DNA of 64,000 nucleotides. It comes from Clostridiales bacterium. Lineage in GTDB: Bacteria; Bacillota; Clostridia; Oscillospirales; Oscillospiraceae. This document shows positions 25,301 to 31,812 of this stretch, piece after piece. The position numbers and the translations under genes were made by a program. Position 1 is the first letter of the stretch; the number at the start of each line of letters is the position of its first letter. The stretch is from positions 1 to 64,000 of the forward strand of contig JAAYBD010000030.1 in assembly GCA_012719035.1 (NCBI GenBank), given 5' to 3'. The notes below the pieces were generated by a model, which was given only the letters and a program-made list of their open reading frames with translations, did no database searches and had not been told where the DNA came from.

Positions 25301-25534
25301 TCCGCCACCGGGCAGCGGTATATTCATCATCGCGATCAAAGCAGTCGTGTGCTGTTGTTTGTTCGTGAATTTAAAACGAACCGCGCTTTCGGTGGTGCAG
25401 AGGCGTATACCTATCTCGGTACTGCCAGCTATGTCAAGCATGACGGTTCCAGGCCGATGAACATCACATGGAAGCTGAATCGCCCCATTCCAGCGAAGTT
25501 CTTGAAGAAGACAAATAAATTAGTGGTGGGATAA
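22379..25534 (+). CDS. PLD nuclease - SF2 DEAD/DEAH helicase - DUF3427 protein
   Basis: 1051 residues, intact. A phospholipase-D-type nuclease domain at about 120-290 has the HxK motif in RLHAKTYVF (221-224) and GSSNLSNAAI (240-249). The SF2 helicase follows: ATGTGKT (347-353), VVDEFHH near 443, LTATPERMD near 467, then EGVDIPEVNTV and QQLGRGLR in the second RecA lobe. The C-terminal 350 residues match DUF3427, which ends such proteins. The order resembles restriction-like helicase-nucleases. It starts after TGAGGTG and is 7 bp from the NUDIX gene. A role in attacking foreign DNA is inference; the domains are clear. Confidence 0.88.
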   Translation: MLYPGLYEQVINREISTELSDISAARQATAPIDKAEASKVLAQYLADVVQMGLDNVLDNGGDISTQVELSNRIVETVKQMTQEADFAALSVDKRAEQLLALLRENDPLLAVGKTAADIGRPETSIAQSSLFTGAVHEPQMYSELKKEIVSADRIDMLVSFIKWSGLRLIIDELREFTKNGGELRIITTSYMGATDVKAIEELRQLPNTRVKVSYDTKRTRLHAKTYVFYRDSGFTTAYVGSSNLSNAAISSGLEWNVKVTKKDLPETIDKISATFESYWNASEFEYYTEDQKERLAHALKAERYFDSNNIDAYTLDIRPYSYQQEILDKLEAERAVHGYIRNLVVAATGTGKTVISALDYKLFRKQNPDRPCRLLFVAHREEILKQSLYTYRAVLKDANFGEMFVGGYKPDSIENLFISIQTFNSQDFAAKTTLDFYDYIVVDEFHHAAAPTYQKLLEYYQPKILLGLTATPERMDRKSILDYFEGRVAAEIRLPEAIDRKLLCPFQYFGVTDTINLDDLKWTRGGYDKGELSRIYTISGSAAKRRADMVVSSLLKYVTDIDDVKGLGFCVSIEHAEFMSAYFSEHGIPSMFLTGQSPDEERKAAKQRLVAGYVRFIFVVDIYNEGVDIPEVNTVLFLRPTESLTVFLQQLGRGLRLAEDKECLTVLDFIGQANKKYNFEDKFAALLSGTTRGVSREIRDGFISMPKGCYIQLEKKAAKYILDNIRASYGNSSGLISRIETFEEDSGLSLTLANFLNYCHLDARAVYKFSSFSRMCVRAGKLDDFKEPAEEVLTKAFTRIAAIDSRRWITFLLDILPRLDNVDFATLSLVEQRMMQMFYITVWGKAADDWGSDEVLDNLYILADSPVMCAELTALLRYNFDNIDFIDEPVSLGFDCPLDLHCTYTRDQLLVALDYMTPGNVREGVKWLPEKKIDVFFVTLNKADKDYSPTTMYNDYSINENLFHWQSQSTTAEHSATGQRYIHHRDQSSRVLLFVREFKTNRAFGGAEAYTYLGTASYVKHDGSRPMNITWKLNRPIPAKFLKKTNKLVVG

Positions 25535-25541
25535 AGGAAAT

Positions 25542-25928
25542 ATGGTGACTGAAGTTGTTGCTGCCCTCATCTGGGATGAGGATAAATTTATGATATGCCA
25601 GCGACCGGCCAATAAGGCGCGCGGGATGCTTTGGGAATTTGTTGGCGGCAAGGTCGAGCCCGGTGAAACAAAGGAGCAGGCGCTAATTCGGGAATGCCAT
25701 GAGGAGCTTGCCATTAAACTTCTCGTTGGTGGCGAGTTCATGAATGTAACCCATGAATATCCGGATATCACCATTCATCTGACGCTGTTCAATGCTACAA
25801 TTGCAGCGGGAACGCCGGAGAAATTGGAGCACAACGACATCCGCTGGATTGCTATTGATGAGATCCCACAATACGAATTTTGCCCGGCAGATAAATGCAT
25901 ATTAAGCAAATTGCAAGGCCTTGAATAA
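25542..25928 (+). CDS. NUDIX hydrolase (8-oxo-dGTP diphosphatase / dCTP pyrophosphohydrolase-like)
   Basis: 128 residues. The Nudix box is complete: GGKVEPGETKEQALIRECHEEL near residue 36, including both metal-binding REcHEE glutamates. The N-terminal VVAALIWDEDKFMICQRP and the late DIRWIAIDEIPQYEFCPADK match MutT-type (deoxy)nucleoside triphosphate pyrophosphohydrolases. Such enzymes hydrolyse oxidised or non-canonical NTPs to the monophosphate. It lies 7 bp after the PLD-helicase gene and is followed closely by an exonuclease, so the cassette joins nucleotide-pool and DNA-processing enzymes. Confidence 0.88.
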   Translation: MVTEVVAALIWDEDKFMICQRPANKARGMLWEFVGGKVEPGETKEQALIRECHEELAIKLLVGGEFMNVTHEYPDITIHLTLFNATIAAGTPEKLEHNDIRWIAIDEIPQYEFCPADKCILSKLQGLE

Positions 25929-25950
25929 TAAGAAAAGGGGAAACAAGTGG

Positions 25951-27069
25951 ATGGTTGAACGATTTATCGCATTTGATGTTGAGACGCCGAACTGCGCCAA
26001 TGACCGGATCAGCGCGATCGGTATTACTATTATCGAAAATGGTGCTGTTACTAAAGATTATTATTATTTGGTAAATCCTGAAGTTCACTTTGATCCCTTT
26101 AATATTCGGCTCACTGGCATTACATCAGAAATGGTTGCCGACAAGCCTACCTTTCCGGAATTATGGCAGCAGATTGAACCTATCATGAGCAGTGGGCTGC
26201 TAATTGCGCACAACGCGCCTTTTGATATGGGCGTGCTGACCCAATGCCTCACTGATTATGGAATTGAATGGCAACCATTTACATATTACGCATGTACTTG
26301 CGTTATGGGACGGGCCTGTTATCCGAATCTGCCTAACCACAAGCTCAATGCGCTCTGTGAGTATCTGCAGATCAATCTGAATCACCACAATGCGGGCAGT
26401 GATAGCCACGCATGTGCAGAGCTGTTGCTTAACTACATGCGTCGTGGGCTGAAGCCAGATCGTTTTCTGAGACGGTATGATTTGGTTCAGCGGCGCACAC
26501 TGCGCCCAATATCAAAAACACAGCCAAGCGAAACGACTAAACAACTGCTTAAGCTCAAAGAAATTCTTGATGAGATTACGGCAGATAACGAATTGAGCCC
26601 AGATGAAGTAATTTCCCTCAGAGATTGGCTCAGGCGGAACAATGCGCTTCGCGGTAATTTTCCGTTTGACAAAATTTTTGAGACTGTCGGAGAAGCTCTT
26701 GAAGATGGTGTGTTGGAGAATTTTGAACTTGAGGAAATGCTTCAGCTGTTTGAGCAAATCACAGACCCCGTTGCAAACGCTTGCAGCTGCGATTGCTTTG
26801 ACATTTCCGGAAAGACTTTTTGCTTGACTGGTGAATTTGAGTTTGGAGATCGCTCCAGCGTAGAAATGGCCCTTTCTCGAAGAGGCGGCACACCTGTTTC
26901 CGGAGTTACCAAAAAGACAGACTGCGTGATTGTGGGCAGCAAAGGCAGTGAAGCGTGGAGCAATGGTAACTATGGCACAAAGGTGAAAAAGGCTATGGAA
27001 CTTCAGGGCAAAGGCTCACCGATTCAAATTGTCAGAGAGCAGGATATTTGCAATTTGCTGCCGATATAA
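25951..27069 (+). CDS. DEDDh 3'-5' exonuclease with C-terminal BRCT domain
   Basis: About 372 residues from ATG 25951 with AAGGGG upstream. The DnaQ-like exonuclease spans about 1-170: FDVET (Exo I, residues 8-12), LIAHNAPFDMGVL (Exo II) and HNAGSDSHACAELL (Exo III, DEDDh type). A helical linker (SETTKQLLKLKEILDEITADNELSPDE) leads to a BRCT domain at about 285-370 (ISGKTFCLTGEFEFGDRSSVEMALSRRGG and TDCVIVG). The same pair occurs in DNA polymerase III epsilon-like and some repair proteins. Possible roles are trimming DNA ends made by its neighbour. Intact and tightly spaced. Confidence 0.87.
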   Translation: MVERFIAFDVETPNCANDRISAIGITIIENGAVTKDYYYLVNPEVHFDPFNIRLTGITSEMVADKPTFPELWQQIEPIMSSGLLIAHNAPFDMGVLTQCLTDYGIEWQPFTYYACTCVMGRACYPNLPNHKLNALCEYLQINLNHHNAGSDSHACAELLLNYMRRGLKPDRFLRRYDLVQRRTLRPISKTQPSETTKQLLKLKEILDEITADNELSPDEVISLRDWLRRNNALRGNFPFDKIFETVGEALEDGVLENFELEEMLQLFEQITDPVANACSCDCFDISGKTFCLTGEFEFGDRSSVEMALSRRGGTPVSGVTKKTDCVIVGSKGSEAWSNGNYGTKVKKAMELQGKGSPIQIVREQDICNLLPI

Positions 27070-27082
27070 AGGAGTGAGCTGG

Positions 27083-27408
27083 ATGCGTACAAGAGTTTAT
27101 AACAAATTGGTTCGAGATAATATCCCAGAGATCATTGAAGCAAGAGGTAAAACCTGTACCTATGAAACACTGCCGGATGAGCAGTACATAGAGTTCCTAA
27201 ACAAAAAGCTGCTGGAAGAAGTCAACGAATACCTTGAAAGCGGTGCGGTAGAAGAGCTGGCCGACATCGGTGAGGTTATATGCACGTAATTCTGGATTAC
27301 AAGGGTGCCCCACTGAAAGAATTTCAGCGTGTCCGCAATGAAAAGTTGCAAGAGCGCGGTGGATTCAAGAAAAAGATTCTGCTAAAGGAAGTCAAGGAGG
27401 TGCTGTAA
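27083..27408 (+). pseudogene. MazG-like / PRA-PH-family NTP pyrophosphohydrolase, frameshifted
   Basis: MRTRVYNKLVRDNIPEIIEARG and LNKKLLEEVNEYLESGAVEELADIGEV are the start of a small all-alpha NTP pyrophosphohydrolase, with the EExxE and ExxD metal motifs. The frame stops at TAA (27287-27289). One base over, VILDYKGAPLKEFQRVRNEKLQERGGFKKKILL completes the family. So a single base change near 27280 breaks it, either a true mutation or a sequencing error. Its end shares an A with the next start (TAATG). Confidence 0.72.
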
Positions 27409-27758
27409 TGGATTTAACAAGAGCAAAAGAGTTGCTTAGCGAATTGGCAGACGGCATCAACCCTTTGACCGGGGAGCTCCTGCCCGATGACAGTGTATGC
27501 AATCAGGCAGAAATCGTTCGGGCGTTCCACACGGTTCTGGCTGCCATCCCAGCGCCAAAAGAAAAGTATATTCCGCCCAATGCAGGAAAGCCTTGGACAT
27601 CTGAGGATGACGAAAAGCTCTCCCAGATGTATGACGCAGGCAGCACGAAGAAAGATATGTGCTCATATTTTCAACGTACGGAGGGTGCAATCGCAGCGCG
27701 TCTTGTTCATATTGGGAAAGTACAAAGTAGGGAAGAATATCGCATAAAAGTAAGGTGA
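27408..27758 (+). CDS. SANT/Myb-like putative DNA-binding protein
   Basis: 116 residues. The N-terminal part, MDLTRAKELLSELADGINPLTGELLPDDSVC, is a recurrent clostridial motif. The C-terminal part, KPWTSEDDEKLSQMYDAG and then CSYFQRTEGAIAARLVHIG, is a SANT/Myb-like or GcrA-like helix-turn-helix. Small proteins of this type often sit beside helicase genes in clostridial islands. It starts at TAATG directly after the pyrophosphohydrolase and is 5 bp before the next gene. Function inferred only as DNA binding. Confidence 0.7.
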   Translation: MDLTRAKELLSELADGINPLTGELLPDDSVCNQAEIVRAFHTVLAAIPAPKEKYIPPNAGKPWTSEDDEKLSQMYDAGSTKKDMCSYFQRTEGAIAARLVHIGKVQSREEYRIKVR

Positions 27759-27763
27759 CCACC

Positions 27764-28345
27764 ATGCCAGTTTATGACGTTGCTACAGGCAGCGCGGCTG
27801 AGGATTTGTTCATCGATTTGTTTTCGGATACCTTTGGTGTGGAAAAGGCTGGTTATCTGTATTCGCAATACCCTTTTTTACGACATCTATCAGAATAGCC
27901 GCTTTGAGATTTCGTGCTGGAAAATGGGGCGCGCCGCATTGCCTTCGAGATTGACGACGAGGCTTCCCACAATCCAAAGCTGGTTTCCTCGGGCAAATTC
28001 TGGGACGATTTGCTCAAGCAAAACAGCATGGTACATATGGGCTGGGACGTCTACCGCTGGGCGGTGCGGCAAATGCAGATGCAGCCGGAAACAGTCAAGG
28101 ATGAGTTGCGTGTTTTTCTGGGTAATTATCCACAGTTCAGGGAGATTAAGGATTATTTGCCCACTCAGCGGGGTCACTCCATCAGTGCAGAAAATCTGCA
28201 TCTTAAGGAACATCAAAAAGAGGCACTGGCATCTCTTGCCGCTATGCGGGAAAAGCATGAAACCATTGCGCTTCTCTACCGCGCCACCGGCACTGGCAAG
28301 ACTGTGACCGCTGTTATGGATGCAAAATCTTGTGGCGAAGGAGCC
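27764..28345 (+). pseudogene. Second DEAD/DEAH helicase gene, frameshifted and truncated
   Basis: MPVYDVATGSAAEDLFIDLFSDTFG begins a large helicase with an N-terminal nuclease-like region. Two shifts near 27870 and 27910 move the frame (YDIYQNSRF, then FVLENGARRIAFEIDDEASHNP). Residues of the nuclease-like module follow (WDDLLKQNSMVHMGWDVYRW), then LKEHQKEALASLAAM and ATGTGKTVTAVMDAKSCG, the Walker A. The rest is lost just after Walker A, about 290 bp from the right end of the island. Not functional. Confidence 0.75.
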
Positions 28346-28389
28346 AGACGAGCATATCGTGTGCGGCAGGGATGGGTTAGGGATTTGCG

Positions 28390-28423
28390 TTTACGGCGGC
28401 GGGATTTTCCCCGCCGCCGTAAA
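28390..28423. terminator. Strong hairpin near the right end of the island
   Basis: TTTACGGCGGCGGG (28390-28403) pairs perfectly with CCCGCCGCCGTAAA (28410-28423) over a 6-nt loop. A 14-bp stem without a good U run; it may be a terminator relic of a lost gene. Confidence 0.5.
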
Positions 28424-28490
28424 CTATTTCTCATCCCAAATCGATCAAATCAATTTGGAATGACGTTTTAAAAACCAAACATAAAACGAA

Positions 28491-28516
28491 GAAAAACCGC
28501 CTATTTAAGCGGTTTT
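28491..28516. terminator. Terminator of tRNA-Pro
   Basis: AAAAACCGC (28491-28499) and GCGGTTTTT (28508-28516), 8-nt loop. It is symmetric and lies 11 bp beyond the 3' end of the minus-strand tRNA-Pro. Confidence 0.75.
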
Positions 28517-28526
28517 TCAAGGAAAA

Positions 28527-28603
28527 ATGGTCGGAGTGACAGGGTTCGAACCTGCGGCCTGATGGTCCCAAACCACCCGCGCTACCAACTGCGCCACACC
28601 CCG
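28527..28603 (-). tRNA. tRNA-Pro (anticodon TGG), intact
   Basis: 77 nt with encoded CCA. Acceptor stem CGGGGTG/CACTCCG (one G-U), D arm GCGCAGTTGGTAGCGC, anticodon stem GGTGG/CCATC around loop TTTGGGA (anticodon TGG, 28568-28570), T arm with TTCGAAC, discriminator A. It lies inside the island, 32 bp from the right junction, and probably replaces the split tRNA-Pro. Confidence 0.95.
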
Positions 28604-28634
28604 ATATTCAGTTTTATGCTATTTTCGCGCCAGT

Positions 28635-28672
28635 TCCCAAACCATCCGCGCTACCAACTGTGCCACACCCGG
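28635..28672 (-). pseudogene. 5' half of the split tRNA-Pro
   Basis: On the minus strand: acceptor strand CCGGGTG, D arm GCACAGTTGGTAGCGC, anticodon stem GATGG and loop TTTGGGA, then unrelated sequence. CCGGGTG pairs with CACTCGG of the fragment at 18233-18277, and GATGG with its CCATC, all as Watson-Crick pairs except one G-U. It is the promoter-side piece of the host gene. Confidence 0.85.
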
Positions 28673-28815
28673 ATACCGGATATTATTTCTATAATTATTC
28701 TAATACTTAGCGATAGCTTTGATATACTACCATAGTTCCCATAAAACTGCAATGGTTTTTTATTGATGTTTTTTGCCGCATATGGTATTATCGCAAAAGG
28801 AGTGTGATAAATTCC

Positions 28816-29457
28816 ATGAGGATGCGTAAAAAAACCAATTTGATTCCACGCATGGAACGCTGTTCCCATGTTCAAATAAAAGACCCTGCCGCCTTAAAAG
28901 GCATATGGCTGAAACAAAACCCTCAAATGTCTGCCCTTTGGCTTGAGCTTGGCTGCGGCAAAGGCCGCTTTACAGCCGAAACTGCGGAGCAGAACCCTGA
29001 TGTCCTCCTTGTCGGCATAGAAAAAGTTGCAGACGCGATGGTCGTGGGAATGGAGCGTGTTTGCGGAAAGGGCATAGACAACGTAAGATTTATTGATACT
29101 GATGTATTGGCTCTGCCCGTTCTCTTTGAGCAGGACGAGGTTGACCGCATATTTATCAATTTCTGCGACCCGTGGCCAAGAAGCCGCGATGCAAAGCACA
29201 GGCTTACATCACCCGGATTTTTAGAATTGTATGAAAGTATTTTGAAGCCAAAAGGCGAAATTCATTTCAAGACGGACAATCAGCCTCTTTTTGAATATTC
29301 GGTCGAAGTATTTGAGACAGGGGGCTGGACACTGTCTGAGGTAACGCGTGACCTGCACGAAAAGGGAGCGGTCGGAGTAATGACCGACTATGAGGCAAAA
29401 TTCTATGAACAGGGCGTGAAAATCAACCGTCTTGTCGCCAAAAAGGAGAAACGCTGA
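28816..29457 (+). CDS. trmB: tRNA (guanine-N7-)-methyltransferase
   Basis: 213 residues. TrmB methylates G46 of tRNA using S-adenosylmethionine. It has the AdoMet-binding loop LWLELGCGKGRFTAETAEQNP, then GIEKVADAMV and the signature RIFINFCDPWPRSRDAKHRLTSPGFL. The MRMRKKTNLIPRMERC start is typical. ATG 28816 is used; GTG 28804 sits on the Shine-Dalgarno AAAGGAG. It overlaps exoA by one base (TGATG). First gene of a run of five co-directional genes after the island. Confidence 0.92.
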   Translation: MRMRKKTNLIPRMERCSHVQIKDPAALKGIWLKQNPQMSALWLELGCGKGRFTAETAEQNPDVLLVGIEKVADAMVVGMERVCGKGIDNVRFIDTDVLALPVLFEQDEVDRIFINFCDPWPRSRDAKHRLTSPGFLELYESILKPKGEIHFKTDNQPLFEYSVEVFETGGWTLSEVTRDLHEKGAVGVMTDYEAKFYEQGVKINRLVAKKEKR

Positions 29458-30212
29458 TGAGGCTTATTTCTTGGAACGTCAACGGACTTCGCGCCATTGT
29501 GAAAAAGGGATTCGAAGATATTTTTTATGGCTTGGATGCGGACATTTTCTGTCTTCAGGAGACAAAGCTTCAAGAGGGGCAAATCGAGCTTGATTTGCCG
29601 GGATATGAGCAGTATTGGAGCTATGCAGAGAAAAAAGGCTATTCGGGAACGGCTGTCTTCACAAGGATAAAGCCCTTGTCAGTATCATATAATTTAGGTA
29701 TTCCAGAACATGATACTGAGGGACGCGCGCTGACGCTTGAATTCGAGGAATATTATCTTGTATGCGTGTATACCCCCAATGCCCAGGACGGACTTAAAAG
29801 AATTGACTACCGCATGATGTGGGAGGATGATTTCCGCGACTATGTATGCAGGCTGGACGCTGAAAAACCTGTAATAATTTGCGGCGACTTGAATGTTGCA
29901 CATAAGGAAATAGACCTTAAAAATCCGAAAGCCAACGTTGGAAACCCCGGATTTTCCAATGAGGAGCGCGGGAAGTTCACAGAGCTTTTGAACGCCGGAT
30001 TTACCGATACTTTTCGCTATCTTTATCCGGACATGGAGGGGGCATACACTTGGTGGAGCTACCGCTCCAATGCAAGGGAAAAGGGCGTCGGCTGGAGAAT
30101 CGACTACTTTTTGGTATCCGATAGACTATGCAGGAGCATAGACAAGGCATATATCTGCCCGGAAATATACGGGAGCGACCACTGTCCGGTGGGGCTCGAT
30201 ATACTCTTTTAG
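29457..30212 (+). CDS. exoA: Exodeoxyribonuclease III (AP endonuclease)
   Basis: 251 residues, typical length. A base-excision repair enzyme with AP endonuclease and 3'-5' exonuclease activity. Motifs: MRLISWNVNGLRA (catalytic Asn), DIFCLQETKL (metal-binding Glu), VYTPNAQDGLKR, VIICGDLNVAHKEIDL (Asp-Asn), and WRIDYFLVSD with GSDHCPVGL (catalytic Asp-His). All are intact. Translationally coupled to trmB by TGATG, and 9 bp before dusB. Confidence 0.95.
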   Translation: MRLISWNVNGLRAIVKKGFEDIFYGLDADIFCLQETKLQEGQIELDLPGYEQYWSYAEKKGYSGTAVFTRIKPLSVSYNLGIPEHDTEGRALTLEFEEYYLVCVYTPNAQDGLKRIDYRMMWEDDFRDYVCRLDAEKPVIICGDLNVAHKEIDLKNPKANVGNPGFSNEERGKFTELLNAGFTDTFRYLYPDMEGAYTWWSYRSNAREKGVGWRIDYFLVSDRLCRSIDKAYICPEIYGSDHCPVGLDILF

Positions 30213-30221
30213 GAAGATTAA

Positions 30222-31193
30222 ATGGTGAAAATAGGACAAGTTGAAATAAACGGTCTTTTGGCGCTTGCACCCATGGCAGGAGTAACGGATATCGCTTTTC
30301 GGGAGGTTTGCAAAAATCTGGGCGCGGCTTATACCTGCACCGAAATGGTCAGTGCAAAGGCGCTCGTCTATAAAGACATAAAGACGAAAAGCCTGTTGCT
30401 TTTGGGCGAAAACGAACATCCCTGTGCAGCGCAGATATTCGGCAGCGAACCCGAGGTAATGGAGCAGGCGGCAGGGCTTGCCCGCGAAATTTCGGATGCA
30501 GACGTAATAGATATCAACATGGGCTGTCCTGTCGGAAAAGTTTCCGGCAACGGTGACGGCTGTGCGCTTATGAAAGACCCCGATAAAGCGCAGCGCATTA
30601 TCGAGGCGGTCGTCCGCGGGGCTGGTGTTCCTGTCACCGTCAAGTTCCGAAAAGGCTGGGATAAAGGCAATGTCAATGCTATTGAGTTTGCCGCAATGTG
30701 CGAAGATGCCGGGGCTTCGGCGATTACGGTGCATGGACGGACGAGAACACAGATGTATTCGGGCGTTGCGGACTGGGATATTATCCGGGATGTAAAAAAG
30801 GCTGTAAATATTCCGGTGATAGCCAACGGAGACGTTTTTGAACCGGAGGACGCCCGCCATATCCTTAGATATACGGGCTGCGACATGGCTATGATAGGGC
30901 GCGGAGCTTTTGGAAACCCATGGATTTTTTCAAGGGCAAACGCGCTTTTAAACGGGGAGCCGGTGCCGGAGCTTCCTCCGCTTTCGGAGCGCATCGACGT
31001 GGCTGTCCGCCAATTTGAAACAGCCGCAAAAATCAAAGGGGAAAAAATCGCCTGCCTCGAGGCGAGAAAGCATTTTGCTTGGTATCTGCACGGCGTTCCG
31101 CACTCCGGCTATTACAAAGCTCAGGCAGTCAAAGTTGAGACGCTTGAAGAGATACGCCATTTGGCGGTGCAGATAAAAAAGGAATTGAGGTGA
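30222..31193 (+). CDS. dusB: tRNA-dihydrouridine synthase (DusB/YacF type)
   Basis: 323 residues, an FMN-dependent TIM-barrel enzyme that reduces uridines in tRNA D-loops. LLALAPMAGVTDIAFREVCKNLG holds the FMN site; CAAQIFGSEPEVM, INMGCPVGKV (with the catalytic Cys expected here) and ITVHGRTRTQMYSG follow. GRGAFGNPWIFSR is the C-terminal FMN phosphate site. Same strand as trmB and exoA with 9- and 4-bp gaps. Confidence 0.93.
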   Translation: MVKIGQVEINGLLALAPMAGVTDIAFREVCKNLGAAYTCTEMVSAKALVYKDIKTKSLLLLGENEHPCAAQIFGSEPEVMEQAAGLAREISDADVIDINMGCPVGKVSGNGDGCALMKDPDKAQRIIEAVVRGAGVPVTVKFRKGWDKGNVNAIEFAAMCEDAGASAITVHGRTRTQMYSGVADWDIIRDVKKAVNIPVIANGDVFEPEDARHILRYTGCDMAMIGRGAFGNPWIFSRANALLNGEPVPELPPLSERIDVAVRQFETAAKIKGEKIACLEARKHFAWYLHGVPHSGYYKAQAVKVETLEEIRHLAVQIKKELR

Positions 31194-31197
31194 TGCT

Positions 31198-31809
31198 ATG
31201 ACGCGGGAGGAAGAGAGCTTACTTGTATTAAAAGTACAGAATGGTGACAGCGCTTCCTTTGAAAAGCTTGTTCTCGAAAATCAGACGAAGGTGTATAACC
31301 TCGCTCTGCGGATGCTCGGGAATGAAGAGGACGCTTTTGATATGTCGCAGGAGGCATTTATAAAGGCTTATAACTCAATAGGCAACTTTCGCGGTGAGAG
31401 CCGTTTTTCCGTCTGGCTTTACAGACTTACCACGAATGTATGCCTTGATTTTCTGCGCTCAGAAGGTCGAAAAAGCCATGGCTCACTTACATATATGAGT
31501 GATGATGACGATGAAAAAGAGATAGATATTCCCGATGAGCGGTTCTCTCCCGAAACGATTATCCAGAAAAAAGAGCTTAGACAGGCCGTAAACCGCGGTC
31601 TTATGAGCCTTCCAAAGGACTACAGGATAATTCTGCTTCTGCGGGAAATCGAAGGGCTGACATATGACGAGATAGCAAAAGCGCTGTCTATTGAAGAGGG
31701 AACGGTCAAGTCCCGCATCTTCCGTGCGCGAAAAAAGCTCTGTGCTATTTTATCGGCGGATGGGAACTTTTCATATAATAGTTCGTCAAATGAAGCGAAG
31801 GAGGTGTGA
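31198..31809 (+). CDS. ECF-type RNA polymerase sigma factor (SigW/RpoE-like)
   Basis: 203 residues. Region 2 is NLALRMLGNEEDAFDMSQEAFIKAY and FRGESRFSVWLYRLTTNVCLDFLR; region 4 is LPKDYRIILLLREIEGLTYDEIAKALSIEEGTVKSRIFRARKKL. The acidic linker (DDDDEKEIDIPDE) is normal for SigW/RpoE-type factors. It directs transcription of a stress or envelope regulon that cannot be identified here. The anti-sigma gene starts 3 bp downstream. Confidence 0.92.
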   Translation: MTREEESLLVLKVQNGDSASFEKLVLENQTKVYNLALRMLGNEEDAFDMSQEAFIKAYNSIGNFRGESRFSVWLYRLTTNVCLDFLRSEGRKSHGSLTYMSDDDDEKEIDIPDERFSPETIIQKKELRQAVNRGLMSLPKDYRIILLLREIEGLTYDEIAKALSIEEGTVKSRIFRARKKLCAILSADGNFSYNSSSNEAKEV

Positions 31810-31812
31810 AGC

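Larger units (their letters stand above)
18278..28634. mobile_element. 10.4-kb genomic island inserted in the anticodon loop of tRNA-Pro
   Basis: Both junctions carry the 7-mer TCCCAAA (18271-18277 and 28635-28641), the reverse complement of the anticodon loop. That size fits the crossover overlap of a tyrosine recombinase, and a broken tyrosine integrase lies at 21415. The island brings an intact tRNA-Pro(TGG) near its right end, which would replace the split copy. Cargo: DUF3841, a peptide deformylase homologue, a repeat protein, YaiI, a riboswitch-controlled HTH gene (broken), and the PLD-helicase/NUDIX/exonuclease cassette. Six of its genes are broken, so it is probably immobile now. The boundaries are read directly from the tRNA halves; the mechanism is inferred. 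Confidence 0.72.

Noticed and set aside
22379..25534. Mokosh or DISARM defence gene
   Set aside because: Domain order (PLD first, SF2 helicase, DUF3427) and the neighbours do not match either system.
28527..28672. Two tandem intact tRNA-Pro genes
   Set aside because: The upstream one has no anticodon 3' stem, T arm or acceptor 3' strand; those parts are 10.4 kb away.
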